A stretch of 64,000 bases of DNA from Phytoactinopolyspora halotolerans (lineage in GTDB: Bacteria > Actinomycetota > Actinomycetes > Jiangellales > Jiangellaceae): the NCBI RefSeq assembly GCF_010550675.1, contig NZ_JAAGOA010000003.1, positions 186,001-250,000 of the forward strand, written 5' to 3'. Of the stretch, positions 9,045-19,400 are shown piece after piece. Each line of letters begins with the position of its first letter. The stretch's first letter is position 1. The notes below the pieces were generated by a model. That model did not search any database, had not been told where the DNA came from, and saw only the letters and a program-made list of their open reading frames with translations. The translations under genes and the position numbers were made by a program.

Positions 9045-9464
9045 AGAGATCTCTTCGGAGAGTTCATGCGGCACGGCTATCGCGTAGTTGCCGGCGCCAT
9101 GAACGCGGACGTTGCGGATGGTGACGTTGTTGTGTTCGACGATGATGGATCCGGTGATCTCCAAGTTCTCGATCACCTCACTGTCGCGTGAGGACGTCAC
9201 CGGCTCGCTCTGTTCGAGGAGCGACTCGTCCGTCACACCCGTTGTGGACTCATCCGGAAAAGCACTGGCGTCCGCCGTCGCTGGAGACTGACCCCCGGAC
9301 GCTGCTCCGCTGGCACCGTCTGCGTCGGACGGAGTGCCGGGGTTCTGGTCTTCGTTCGCGCCGCCACCGGCGCAGCCGATTGGCACGGCGAGAAGCAGCA
9401 CCGCCACAAGCGACGTCAAGCCGCGCATTGCATGAGCCTGCCCGCCATCGCTGGTCTTGCTCAT
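8523..9464 (-). CDS. Secreted beta-helix protein, probable lipoprotein
   Basis: 313 residues. The N-terminus has a hydrophobic segment (about 14-30) ending VPIGC, a plausible but imperfect lipobox, then a Gly/Ser/Asp-rich spacer and a beta-helix with the same turns as the previous gene (VIENLEITGSI, NVTIRNVRVH, TIENSWIHDL). It lacks the first beta-helix domain and the Asp-Pro linker of its paralogue, so it is effectively the C-terminal module with its own export signal. ATG 9464 is preceded by AGGGGG. No catalytic residues can be assigned; a surface glycan-binding or glycan-cleaving role is inferred from context. Confidence 0.8.
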   Translation of the reverse strand: MSKTSDGGQAHAMRGLTSLVAVLLLAVPIGCAGGGANEDQNPGTPSDADGASGAASGGQSPATADASAFPDESTTGVTDESLLEQSEPVTSSRDSEVIENLEITGSIIVEHNNVTIRNVRVHGAGNYAIAVPHELSEEISGLVIEHSELIGVSGERSAGIAPFGSWTARHLDISAFEDGIKVGSNQTIENSWIHDLHTPPGSHSDGIQSTGGTNVTIRGNRIEGPWQGQTSAIIIQSNNGPVDTYTIENNLLSGGTYTLYLRDKGTGHGAPRNITVTNNTWTNNSWAYGPTSTDQGPNWTWNNNHTDTGTTID

Positions 9465-9549
9465 CCGTATCCCCCTCGTGCATCCTCGATGACGGCCGCC
9501 GAGCTGCTCTAGGACGCGTCAGAGCAGATTCGCGGATCACGGGCCGGCG

Positions 9550-11139
9550 TCAAGGTCCGCCGGATGTTACGCCCGGTGTGTGGACGGGCCCGGTGGCGCG
9601 GCCTCGTCTATGGCGCCCCGTGGACTTGGGCTTGAAGACCGTGGGCCATAAGACCGTGAACGGCCGACGGGCCAAGGGCTCGAACAGGACGGCCGTGCCG
9701 CCGATCACCACGACGGCCAGCGCTGCGACGACGATCGCGGACATCCATGCATTGCCGCCGGTGAAAGGTGACGTTGTCGAGATCAGCCAGGCGACCGACG
9801 CCCCGAGCGTCGTTGCTGCGAGCACGGGAACGACGGACTTGAGAACGTCTCGCACGGACAACCCGATCGTCTTGCGCCAGAGCGGGAACAGGATCAGTAC
9901 CGTCATGGCGGTGAACGTCAGTAGGCGGCTGCCAGCTATGCCGAGCACCTGTTCCTGCGTGCCGGTGCCCTGCAGAAGGAGTCCTGGAATGATGAAGGAC
10001 GCTGCGCTGAGCAATCCGGCTACCCACGTGGTCGCCGCGAGTACCCCCGGGCGGCCCATGGCCTGCAGAAGGGGGCCGGTATATGTGGCGAACGCTAAGG
10101 TCACTCCGAGGGCGCACAGAAGCTTCATGGGTCCGGCCGCGGCTGCCCACTCTGGTCCGATCAGGCGCATGAGCGGCTCGCTGCAGACAGCCAGCACCCC
10201 CAGCATCGGCACCGTGATAGTTGTCCCGAGCCGGATGATGGAGAGCGCCCGGTCCCGGAACGCGTGTGGATTCTCCTGATACCGCGACAGCTCCGATAGT
10301 GAGGTCGTCATCATGGCGCCGGTGGTGAGTTCAAGGACCATTTCGGTGAACCGCAGCGCCATTCGGTACAAGCCGACGGCGATAGGGCCGAAGAACAGGC
10401 CGATCAGCAAGGCGTCGGCGCGCTGGTAGAGAAATACACCGAACCCGGCGAGGGCTGAGTGGCCCGAGAATCCGAGCAGTTCCCGGGCTGCGGACCGGGA
10501 GAACCGTGGGTGCGGTCGCCAGTCGCTGACCACCCAGAGCAACGCGACCTCAACCGCGGCGGCAGCGAGCTGTTGGGCGACAAGGGCCCAGTACCCGGCG
10601 CCCGCAAATGCGGAGCCGACGCCGACTGCTCCGCCAAGCAGGACGGCGGCGTTGGCGCGAATAGCCAGCAGCCGGAACTCCATCTGGCGGCGCATGAGCG
10701 CCTCTGGAACAACGGACAGGCCCTTCATGATGAGCAACGGCGACAGCCCGACGACGACGGCTTGGAGGTCAGGCAGCCCGTTGACGGCCGCCCACCAGGG
10801 ACTGAGCACTAGGGTGATGGGAATGAGCACGACCATCGCCGCCAGCGTCATCCAGAACGCGGCGTCGAGGTGCAGATTGGTCAGGTTCGGGCGTTGGACG
10901 ATTGCCGCCACCAGGCCCTGGCGTACCACCATTTCGACAAAGAAGACGTAGACGAGGGCGATCGCGACCAACCCGTAGGCCTCGGGGCCGAGCAAGGCAG
11001 CGAGCACCAGAGAGACGACGAGGTTGACCACGACTCGGCCGCCCGAGAGCAGGTAAGACCACGAGAGCGCCCGGCCGAACGTCGTGGTGGGACGGGCGAT
11101 CTCGGGGGCGTCACTCGTGACCCGTGGCGGGTCAGGCAT
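9550..11139 (-). CDS. Wzx-like polysaccharide flippase (MOP superfamily)
   Basis: 529 residues with about 14 hydrophobic segments. The N-terminal SWSYLLSGGRVVVNLVVSLVLAALLGPEAYGLVAIA block and RADALLIGLFFGPIAVGLY near the middle are typical of PST/Wzx lipopolysaccharide-biosynthesis flippases. It would move the undecaprenyl-linked repeat unit across the membrane to the polymerase at the left edge. A basic, low-complexity cytoplasmic tail ends the protein. Its ATG overlaps the end of the preceding bifunctional gene by 8 bases (ATGCCTGA), so both are one transcript. Confidence 0.88.
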   Translation of the reverse strand: MPDPPRVTSDAPEIARPTTTFGRALSWSYLLSGGRVVVNLVVSLVLAALLGPEAYGLVAIALVYVFFVEMVVRQGLVAAIVQRPNLTNLHLDAAFWMTLAAMVVLIPITLVLSPWWAAVNGLPDLQAVVVGLSPLLIMKGLSVVPEALMRRQMEFRLLAIRANAAVLLGGAVGVGSAFAGAGYWALVAQQLAAAAVEVALLWVVSDWRPHPRFSRSAARELLGFSGHSALAGFGVFLYQRADALLIGLFFGPIAVGLYRMALRFTEMVLELTTGAMMTTSLSELSRYQENPHAFRDRALSIIRLGTTITVPMLGVLAVCSEPLMRLIGPEWAAAAGPMKLLCALGVTLAFATYTGPLLQAMGRPGVLAATTWVAGLLSAASFIIPGLLLQGTGTQEQVLGIAGSRLLTFTAMTVLILFPLWRKTIGLSVRDVLKSVVPVLAATTLGASVAWLISTTSPFTGGNAWMSAIVVAALAVVVIGGTAVLFEPLARRPFTVLWPTVFKPKSTGRHRRGRATGPVHTPGVTSGGP

Positions 11140-12523
11140 CGGCCGCGACCGCCAAGAGCGTGTTGCCCGTCAGCTTCGACGTGAGCCCTCCTGTGCCAAG
11201 CGGCTCACGTCGGCTGGCGTGCCGTCGATCCAAGGTGGTGATCCGGTATCCGGCGGACTCGAGCCACCCTCTTAGGGCCCGGGCGTCGGTCCTGTGCATA
11301 CCGTCGCGTTGCCAGGTCTCGGGAAGAACCCTTGCAGACCGCGGCATCAGTCGGTTGCGAAGCGCATAACGGCGATGATCGGGAACAGTGGTGACTATCG
11401 TCCCCCCAGCGCGCAGTATGGGTTTGACAGCTCGTAGGACCGCCACCGGATCCTCGAAATATGCGAGAACATCGAGAGCAAGGATCGTGTCGACCAAGGG
11501 CAGAGATCGGATCTCCACCTCAGTCGGGACACGGGGCGGGAGGACGTCGACACCGCGGCTCGCGGCGAGCTCCCCCTGTATGCAATCCACCGGGATCGCC
11601 GTGACGGCGATACCGGCCGCTGCCAATGTACTTTCGGTGACCCCAGACACCGTGCCCAGCGACAGGATTCGCTTTGGTTGCGTGCGCAGAACGCTGAGCA
11701 CCGGCGAAGCGGGTTGCGGGTACGTGTGCTTGCTCCAGGAGACGACGTGCGCCGGAAGCTGTGGTTCGATGAGCTGCGCGTCGTCGAGGTCACCACGGCC
11801 GAGCTTGATGGCCGCCTCGATCTCGAGCCGGAAGTCTTCCTCAGGAATGCCCAGCTTGCCCAGGTATACATCGGGGAGGTGGTGAATCAGGAGATCGTCG
11901 ATCTCTTCCAGGCACAGGACCTTCGTTAGACCGCAGGTGGTGTACGGATCGGTGGCGGCCGAGACGAGCATGTCGTACTCGCCTTCGTGTGGCGCCATCG
12001 GGTAGCCGCCCGAGTCCATGATCCGGCCCAGGTGTTCCCGGGTCAGCATGTAGCAGGCCGCATGATCGTTGGTGAAGCGCGCGAAAGTCCGGTTGTCCTT
12101 GACGAACACCGAACTGGGGTCCCACCGGTAGTAGCTGTGCACGGTGGACATTGAGCGACGGCCATCCGGCCATTCCTCGAACCGCATGAAGCCAGGGATG
12201 TAGGCGGCGGGGAGAGCCTCGGACAGTCGCAGGAACGCATCGACGTGGCGCTGTTCGATGAGCGTGTCGTCTTCGGCGTAGATGAACAGGTCATAGTCGT
12301 CGCGACGCTCGCGGAACAAGCTACGATGGGCGAAGGGAAGTGACCATGGGTTGGCGTTGGGCAGGCCGACCCGGACTTCGACGTCGTCCGCGATGTCCTT
12401 GGCGGTCTCCGCCAGTATGACCATGGTGACGTCGATATCCATGGACCGGAACTCCGCCAGCATGCGGTCGAGGTGGCGCCGATTCTTGGTTCCGTGATGC
12501 GCAATGGCTACGAGAGCGCGCAC
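11132..12523 (-). CDS. Glycosyltransferase-like / SAM methyltransferase-like fusion protein
   Basis: 463 residues. The N-terminal half (1 to about 270) looks like a GT-A glycosyltransferase: VRALVAIAHHGTKNR start, then DYDLFIYAEDDTLIEQRHVDAF with an acidic DXD-like site and NDHAACYMLTREHL. The C-terminal half (about 280-460) looks like a class I methyltransferase: ILSLGTVSGVTESTL in place of the usual glycine-rich motif I, then DTILALDVLAYFEDPVAVLRAVKPIL and GGTIVTTVPDHR. Motif I is degenerate, so activity is uncertain. The open frame continues to 13045 opposite the HAD gene, but GTG 12523 has AGGGGGG four bases upstream and is the natural start. It probably builds and methylates part of the glycan. 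Confidence 0.75.
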   Translation of the reverse strand: MRALVAIAHHGTKNRRHLDRMLAEFRSMDIDVTMVILAETAKDIADDVEVRVGLPNANPWSLPFAHRSLFRERRDDYDLFIYAEDDTLIEQRHVDAFLRLSEALPAAYIPGFMRFEEWPDGRRSMSTVHSYYRWDPSSVFVKDNRTFARFTNDHAACYMLTREHLGRIMDSGGYPMAPHEGEYDMLVSAATDPYTTCGLTKVLCLEEIDDLLIHHLPDVYLGKLGIPEEDFRLEIEAAIKLGRGDLDDAQLIEPQLPAHVVSWSKHTYPQPASPVLSVLRTQPKRILSLGTVSGVTESTLAAAGIAVTAIPVDCIQGELAASRGVDVLPPRVPTEVEIRSLPLVDTILALDVLAYFEDPVAVLRAVKPILRAGGTIVTTVPDHRRYALRNRLMPRSARVLPETWQRDGMHRTDARALRGWLESAGYRITTLDRRHASRREPLGTGGLTSKLTGNTLLAVAADA

Positions 12524-12696
12524 TGTTCCCCCCTGGACAGACCGCCTCGCCCGCGATGGCGGGCATTGGCAGCGTATCTCACTCAGGGAGTATTCATCCA
12601 CACTCGTCGGTTGGGAGATGAAAATCCGTATAGCGGCTAGAGTGTGACCTAGCGGGTAGGCGTTGTACCGCTGCGGGATAACTTTGCTGGGGGGCA
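12524..12696. promoter_or_regulatory. Divergent promoter region between GT/methyltransferase and HAD genes
   Basis: 173-bp divergent gap. Both flanking genes carry a G6 tract immediately before their starts (12528-12533 on the minus strand; 12689-12694 on the plus strand). The middle contains AT-richer stretches (GATGAAAATCC) fitting promoters, with no certain box assignment. Confidence 0.45.
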
Positions 12697-14829
12697 ATGA
12701 TCGTGGGGGACTCTCCAATGCGCCGGCGCGCTGCGTTTCGCGGGGCGTTGTCGCTTGATGAACTGGCCGGCTTACTCGGCGCCGGTTCGGTTCGGCCGGA
12801 CGTGTTGTCGGTCGATGTCTTCGACACGGTGTTGACACGTGCGTGCGGTGAGCCGTTCGATCTCTTCCACTGGCTGGGCCGCCGCCTCCGTCAGCGTGGC
12901 GTCCTGACGGTTGACGCGGAGGTCTTCGCTCGCGCACGTGTCGCCGCAGAACGCGCCGTGTGGCGCCGAGACGGAGGCCTCGACTCGCACGCCGGCCTGG
13001 GCGAGTTCTACGAGGAGACAGTTCACCGGTTGGGTATGGACCCATCGCTGGTGACGTCGATGGTCGAGGCAGAGTTGGAACTCGAGGCGGAGATCTCCCG
13101 CCCGGTACCCGCGGCGAAGTGGCTCCTGAAACTCTGCGTGGAGCAGAAACAGAAGATTGTGTTCACGTCGGACACTTACTTTCCGAGGGCCTTCATCGAG
13201 TCCCGTCTGCAGACCGCGGGCGTGTTCTCGTCGAATGCCCGCTGCCTTCTCTCCTCTGAATTGGCCGAGTCCAAGGCCTCAGGCCGACTGTTCACCCGGA
13301 TGCTGACCGACGGCCAGCCTGCCTCGGGCGTGTTGCATGTGGGTGACCATCCGCACTCGGATGTGGCGATGCCGATCAAGACCGGCATGCACGCGAGGTG
13401 GATTCCAGACGGGCGGCTGAACCGGTACGAGAAGAGCCTCGCCACCAGCTCGTATGGCACGGCGGGCCTAGGCTCAGCATTCGCGGGCGCGAGCCGCCTG
13501 GCCCGGCTCTCCACCGACGCCGGCAACCCACACGAGCGGGCCATCCGGGACGTCGCGGCCGGTGTCGCCGCCCCGGCTCTGGTCGGATACGTGCTGTGGA
13601 TCCTGCTCCGCGCGCAGCGGCTGTCGTTGCGCCGAGTGGTCTTTCTCGCCCGCGACGGCCAGGTCATATTGGATATCGCCCGCCGCCTGGTGAAGGCGTT
13701 GGACCTGCCGATCGAGCTCACATATCTCTACGTGAGCCGAAGATCCACGAACCTGGCCGCGACCTTCGGGGCCACCGAGGAAGAGACCGGCTGGGTCTTC
13801 CGTGACCTGAGTGTTCTGTCCCCGGACGAAGTCCTCGACCGGTTCGATCTCCAGTGGGACGATGTGCGCCATCTGCTGAGCGTCGATCGCACCGTGACGA
13901 GGCCGGTCTCCGGTGCCGCCGTCGGCGAGGCGATGCGGGAGCACCTGAAATACGACGGTCCGGTCAGGCAGATGGTTCTGGACCGTGCCGCCGCGCGCCG
14001 GGAGCTGGTGCTCGACTATCTGAAGCAAGACGGCCTGCTCGATGGCGAGCCCTACGGCATCGTCGATTTCGGCGGCGTGGGTAGTCAGGTAAGAGCGGTC
14101 CACGCGCTTGTCAGCGCGGCGGGAGCCGCTCCGCCCCGAATCTTCATGATGGGTCTTGACCGTCCGGAGGATGCCGGCCTGGTGACGCCGGACGACGAGC
14201 CGGCGTGGGTCCGGGACACGGAATGCTATCTGTACGATCACCGACGCGGACGCGGCATACGTCGTGCGCGGGGGTTCGGGACCTGCGTCCAGATGTTCTG
14301 TGCGGCCGATCACGGCACGGTGGTCGGCTATGGCAGAGAGAACGGGCGGGTGATCCCTGAGCTGGCGACACCGAGCGACGACGCCACAATGAGCTGGGGA
14401 CTGCTCACCATGCGCGCCGCTATCGCGAACTTCGTGGACAACCTGGTTCTGAATGAGGATCTGGTGGACCCGTATGCCGACGTCAGAGATGCCTCCTGCG
14501 ACGTGCTGGAAATGTTCTGGACCAGCCCGAGCGCGGGCGAGGCCGGGGCCTGGGGCTCCTTCCCGTTCGAGGGCGCGCAGGCTTCCGGGTCGGCTCCGCG
14601 GCCCCTTGCATATCGCTATACCTGGCGAACGGTCGGGAGCGAGATCGCGAGCGGGCGCTTCCCCAATCTCGGATGGCAGCACTGGTACGAAGGATCGCTC
14701 GCCTTGAGTTCACCTTTGGTCCGCTCGGCCGTGGAACGAGCGGAGACCATGTACCGGCGGTTCGAGCATACGGACAAACCAGGCGTATCTGCATTGATCG
14801 GGACAGTCCGACGATTGGCAGGTCGATGA
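12697..14829 (+). CDS. HAD-superfamily hydrolase-like protein of polysaccharide loci
   Basis: 710 residues. The first third is a HAD phosphatase-like domain: DVFDTVLTR (catalytic Asp40 and Asp43), FTSDTYFP for motif II, a Lys in ESKASG, and [11 protein letters not shown] for motif IV. The remaining 450 residues match the COG5610-type capsule-associated hydrolases ([41 protein letters not shown]) whose function is unknown. ATG 12697 follows TGGGGGG by two bases; ATG 12718, seven bases after GGGGGA, is an alternative that would remove seven residues. The stop overlaps the acetyltransferase start. Inferred role: phosphate removal or transfer during glycan assembly. Confidence 0.75.
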   Translation: MIVGDSPMRRRAAFRGALSLDELAGLLGAGSVRPDVLSVDVFDTVLTRACGEPFDLFHWLGRRLRQRGVLTVDAEVFARARVAAERAVWRRDGGLDSHAGLGEFYEETVHRLGMDPSLVTSMVEAELELEAEISRPVPAAKWLLKLCVEQKQKIVFTSDTYFPRAFIESRLQTAGVFSSNARCLLSSELAESKASGRLFTRMLTDGQPASGVLHVGDHPHSDVAMPIKTGMHARWIPDGRLNRYEKSLATSSYGTAGLGSAFAGASRLARLSTDAGNPHERAIRDVAAGVAAPALVGYVLWILLRAQRLSLRRVVFLARDGQVILDIARRLVKALDLPIELTYLYVSRRSTNLAATFGATEEETGWVFRDLSVLSPDEVLDRFDLQWDDVRHLLSVDRTVTRPVSGAAVGEAMREHLKYDGPVRQMVLDRAAARRELVLDYLKQDGLLDGEPYGIVDFGGVGSQVRAVHALVSAAGAAPPRIFMMGLDRPEDAGLVTPDDEPAWVRDTECYLYDHRRGRGIRRARGFGTCVQMFCAADHGTVVGYGRENGRVIPELATPSDDATMSWGLLTMRAAIANFVDNLVLNEDLVDPYADVRDASCDVLEMFWTSPSAGEAGAWGSFPFEGAQASGSAPRPLAYRYTWRTVGSEIASGRFPNLGWQHWYEGSLALSSPLVRSAVERAETMYRRFEHTDKPGVSALIGTVRRLAGR

Positions 14830-15533
14830 GAGCGCGTGTCAAAAAGGCAGCGGATCTGTTACTGCCGTCTGGCGTGCGGTACGTTTTGTCCCGCCGCCGT
14901 CTGAGGAGGCAATTCGGCCTTCGTTCCCTGGGGCCGGACTTCGGCTATGGCATAGCCGAGAACACGGCGTTCGAACCCAACTGCAGGATTGGTGGCCCGG
15001 CCTATATCGCAGGCTCTCATATCGGAGCCTTCACATACATCGAGGTCGGATCCCGCATTAGCCTGACTGATGTCGGCAGGTTCTGCTCGATCGCTCCTTA
15101 CTGCATCATCGGGCTCGCGGAACATCCGACCGACTTCGTCTCCACACACCCGGCCTTCTACCGTCACCTTCCGGCATACGGCTGGGACCTGGTCGCCGAG
15201 GACCAGCACCATGAGCTGACCAGGACGACGGTCGGAAGCGACGTGTGGATCGGAGCGGGCGCTGTTGTGAAGGGTGGCGTCACCATCGGCCACGGAGCCA
15301 TCATCGGCGCAGGAGCCGTCGTGACCCGGGACGTCCCGCCCTACGCGATCGTCGGTGGGGTCCCGGCACAGATCATCCGTTACCGGTTCGATCCTGCACA
15401 GATCAATGATCTCTTGGAGTCCCGCTGGTGGGAGCGGGACCTGAACTGGCTCCGGACTCACGCCGCCGACATGCGAGATGTCGCGAAGTTCATCGAGGTC
15501 ACCCGGGGCAGGCTCAACTCTCGCCCGAGATGA
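14826..15533 (+). CDS. CatB-like hexapeptide-repeat acetyltransferase
   Basis: 235 residues from ATG 14826, which overlaps the HAD stop as ATGA; the longer frame from 14673 lies inside the HAD gene and was not used. The body is a left-handed beta-helix: [23 protein letters not shown], an active-site-like [13 protein letters not shown], then [47 protein letters not shown], the hallmark of xenobiotic/sugar O-acetyltransferases. It probably O-acetylates the glycan or a sugar precursor. Its 3' end overlaps the convergent GT2 by 20 bases. Confidence 0.85.
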   Translation: MRARVKKAADLLLPSGVRYVLSRRRLRRQFGLRSLGPDFGYGIAENTAFEPNCRIGGPAYIAGSHIGAFTYIEVGSRISLTDVGRFCSIAPYCIIGLAEHPTDFVSTHPAFYRHLPAYGWDLVAEDQHHELTRTTVGSDVWIGAGAVVKGGVTIGHGAIIGAGAVVTRDVPPYAIVGGVPAQIIRYRFDPAQINDLLESRWWERDLNWLRTHAADMRDVAKFIEVTRGRLNSRPR

Positions 15534-16461
15534 CAGCGGGGCTGTTGAGGGACTCCCCGCGTAGCCGCCGCTTCAGTCGGCCGCCATGGAAACGGATCAG
15601 CCGAGTCCAGTACACCCGGGGGACCACCATCCAAGCGCGTACACGCTGCCGCCGTCCAAGAGGTGCCCTGGCCGCCGCGCGGAACAACGCATAGGAGGTG
15701 CGTACGTCGAACGGAACCAAGGTTCTAAGCCGCACCCGGCGCGTGTCCCACCAAGCGACCGTTTCGCGCCTGCCTCCACCTCTGAGCTTGATGGCGCGCA
15801 GCGAAGCGTCGTCATGGATTCGCCGCTCGAACAGGACGTCGTCAAGGCAGACAATCGGTCCGTTGAGCGCGATCTCGGCGAGAAGGATCCAGTCGCTGGC
15901 CTCGTGCGGCGCAATGAGCTGCGTCTTCTCGAGCACATTTCGTGGGAACAGCCCGAAGACGGTGTTGGCGGCCCGCACGTTGCGGATCACATGCCTGAAC
16001 CGTGTCACGGGATCCTCGGCGTCAAGGGCCAGTTCGTCGGTGTCGGCGCGGATGAGTTCCCCCGATTCGTCGATGAGAACGGCCTTCGGATGCACCACTG
16101 CCGGCGTGTTCCCGCCTGCCTCGTCGAACGCGGCCATGCACTCTTCAAGGAACCGCGGTCGGCAGAGGTCGTCGTGTGCTGACCATTTGAAGAACTCACC
16201 AGTCCCGAGTTCGAATGTGCGGTTGTAGTTCGCCGCAGCTCCGACGTTTTCTGATTGACGCTCGTAGCGAATTCGGCTGTCCTTGGCCGCGTACTCCTTG
16301 CAGATCTGTGGCGTGTCGTCCGTCGATGCGTTATCACAGATGATGAGCTCGAAGTCTTCGAAGGTTTGGGCTAGGAGGCTGTCGAGTGTCTCTCGCAGGA
16401 AGCGCGCACCGTTGTAGACCGGGAGACCGACGGTCACCCTGGGGCGGTCGACTGGCGTCAT
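15514..16461 (-). CDS. Family 2 glycosyltransferase
   Basis: 315 residues with a clear GT-A fold: [28 protein letters not shown], the [11 protein letters not shown] acidic patch, [17 protein letters not shown] as the DXD-type metal site, and [13 protein letters not shown] downstream. The C-terminus is strongly basic, suited to membrane association. ATG 16461 has AAGGAG upstream. It lies between the SGNH gene (34 bp upstream) and the convergent acetyltransferase. Donor and acceptor are unknown. Confidence 0.87.
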   Translation of the reverse strand: MTPVDRPRVTVGLPVYNGARFLRETLDSLLAQTFEDFELIICDNASTDDTPQICKEYAAKDSRIRYERQSENVGAAANYNRTFELGTGEFFKWSAHDDLCRPRFLEECMAAFDEAGGNTPAVVHPKAVLIDESGELIRADTDELALDAEDPVTRFRHVIRNVRAANTVFGLFPRNVLEKTQLIAPHEASDWILLAEIALNGPIVCLDDVLFERRIHDDASLRAIKLRGGGRRETVAWWDTRRVRLRTLVPFDVRTSYALFRAAARAPLGRRQRVRAWMVVPRVYWTRLIRFHGGRLKRRLRGESLNSPAVISGES

Positions 16462-16495
16462 GTGTGGGCTCCTTGGTACTTCGTTCGTCGCTGGT

Positions 16496-19400
16496 TCATT
16501 GAATGGGCTCGATGACCACGTTGCCGAAAGAGGCGTCGACGTGATGGGCGATCAGTGCGACGGCTCCGGAGGCCGTGCCGCCGTCGTAGACGATCTCCAT
16601 CTGCCATCCGGGTTCGGGCTCCGCAGCGGGCCACATCTTGTATCGGTATCGGTAGCCGCCGGTCACGGTTTCCACGGATGCCTTCATCACGTGTGGCACA
16701 CCGAGTGGCAGTGATACGTGATTGATCCGGTGCAGTGGCGTACCTCCGCTGCCCGTCAGTTCAGTACGCCCAGTCAGCTGCCACCGATACCAGGCGTATG
16801 CACCGACCGGATAGAAGCCCGTACTGGGCTGGCCGGAGCTGCCCGTAGTGTGACCGGGCCAGCGCAGACCCATGCCAACAAGCGGGGCACCGCTCTGCGG
16901 GGTACCGCTGTCGGGTCCGAGTGCGTGCACGGTCAGCGGCACTGTGACCTGATAGTCCGTCCACGAAATGTCGCCGAGCGCGACCACCCTGTCGTAGCCG
17001 AGCTCCGTCGGCCGCAGAGCACCCGAGTTGATAGACCACTTGCCGTCGACAATCTGTGCGACGTCGTTGATCGCGGCGGCGTCGCTCCAGTCCACCTGGA
17101 ACGGAAGACTCGGAACAGTGCTGGATTCCTTTGTCACGGTCACGGTGCGAGAGTTCTCGACACCTGAGGTGCTACGAGCAATGAGCTCCACCGTGTTCGC
17201 CCCTCCCGCCAGTTCCGCGTAGTCGAGCTCGACGTTGAAATCGCCCGCGAACTGCAGTCGCTGCAAGTCCGGCCCGATCTTCAGGTTGCGCAGCGGGCCG
17301 CCATTGAGGCGGAAACGCAGCCATGAGAGCCCGTCTGGGTGGCTGACGTTGCCGAGGACGTTCACCCACCGTTGGGGTCGACCGTTGGCGCCGAATGTCT
17401 GCTGGTTACCGTTCCACACGTCGATGGCAGGGCCGTCTCCTGGATCGGGTTCTTGGCCATCTTCGACGAAGGTGGCGGACACCGTGGTGTGGGAGCTCAT
17501 CGTGACCGAGGCAGGATTCGACGCGCCTGACAGCGCGCCGGACCACCCGGTGAAGGACCAGCCGTCCGCCGGCACGGCCTCCAGCTCCACCATGGCGCCG
17601 GCTGGATACGAAGTCTCGTCAGGGGTCGACACGATGCTGCCCTGGCCGATGGTCTGGGTGGTGAGCGTGTAATTCCCCGGTTCTGGCGGGTCGGGGTCCT
17701 CCGTATCGATCACGTAGTTGACACGTGCGGTGAACGCGGGCGACGCTGACGCTGGTGAATTGTGATTCGCTGCGAACGGACCGACGGATGTGACGTTGAG
17801 GGCGCGGGTGAACGAACCCGCCTCCGTCCACGAGACCCCATTGGCCGACCAGCTGTACGTCCAGGTCGAGCCGGTCCGCTTAACCCGCAGCCACATGGAC
17901 GTGGCCCCCGCCGGGATCACCTTGCTTATCTTGGCCGCTGAGCTGCCGCCTGTGGTCGACGCGGCGAACACGCGCAGGGACGTGCCGTCGAAGTATGTGT
18001 CGAAGCGGATCCAGTTGCTGGCGTCCTGCTGGACGATGACTCCCTGCATTTGGTATTTCGAGCTGGGCACGGAGTCGAAACGTACCTCTGCCTCGAAATC
18101 CTCGTTGGTTACGTCCTGCATCGCCCGCAGCGAGCGATTCGCACCCCAGGCGTCGTGAGACGTACTGGCGGGCACCGTCAGCTCGAGATGTGCGTCGTCG
18201 GTTCCCTGGCCGGCTACCTGCCAGGACCCATCGCCAATCGGGTCGACGACCGTCCAGACGGCGTCGTCGAGCCCGTTGGAGAAGTCATCCGAGCGAATGA
18301 CGGAGGACGAGGCATGCGGCCCCTCGTCGGGCGTCGTGAATGTCGCGTCGGCTGTGGTGGCGATATTGCCGGACTCGTCGGTGGAGATCACCTGATAGTG
18401 GTAAGTCGACGATGGTTGCAGGTCTGGGAGTGTAACGGTGTGGTCCGTGACCAGCGAATCGGCAGAGATGGTGCCGCTGCCGTAGGCCGCAGTGGCGCCG
18501 TGCGCCACTGCGGAGGTCGCAGGTTCGTTGGTCTGCCAAGTGATCGTAGCGGTTCCCGGCGCCATATCAACGTCGACGGTGGAGATGACCGGGGGAGTGG
18601 AGTCGCCCGTCTCGGGCGGCCCGTCGCCGACGTCCAGGAAGGTGTCCAGCGCCTCGGCCCACCGATCGGCTATGAGCCGGTCGCCCACGGCGTTGGGGTG
18701 GAGACCGTCGTAGGCATGTACCGCAACCTCGTAGCCGGTGTTCATATCGACCGTATGGATCGGGGACGCGCCCGAGGTGCGGTTTGCTGCCAACGTACGC
18801 AGCTCAGCGTTGTACGCGGTGACTTTGGCCGTATTCATCGAGTCCGGGGGGATTTCGGCGATCAGTATCGCGAGATCGGGCTTGACGTTGCGGGCTCTCG
18901 CGATCGCGGTATCGACCCGTTCGGCCGCGATTTCTGGCGTGATCGTGGCACCGCGGAGGTCATTGATGCCGATCAGCAGAAGAACGACGTCGGGATCGTG
19001 GTCCGTAACCCCGGCGGCGATGTTGTCGCGTAAGTGACCGGTGGTCCACCCCTGAACGGAGAGCGAATCGTGATCCCACTCGCCCTCAGCGAGGTGGTCG
19101 CCCGCCGGATGAGAATCGTAAGGACCGACGAAATCGAAATCGACCTCGCTGTCGTTCAGGTGATCGTCGAGGTAGTAGCGGTAGGTCCCTTGGATGCCAC
19201 TGCCCGCGCTCGTGGCGCCGCGCGTGATGGAGTCGCCGACGGGCATGATGCGCACGACGTCTGGGTCGGGTTCTGGGTCGGTCGTGGGGTCTGGGTCGGG
19301 TTCTGGGTCCGTGGTGGGGTCTGGGTCGGGTTCTGGGTCCGTGGTGGGGTCTGGGTCGGGTTCTGGGTCGGTCGTGGGGTCTGGGTCGGGTTCTGGGTCC

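Noticed and set aside
9188-10279. 363-residue plus-strand open frame
   Set aside because: Antisense to the beta-helix and flippase genes; composition is typical of shadow frames.
12524-13045. N-terminal extension of the glycosyltransferase-methyltransferase frame
   Set aside because: It lies opposite the HAD gene, is Arg/Pro-rich shadow sequence, and GTG 12523 has a strong ribosome site.
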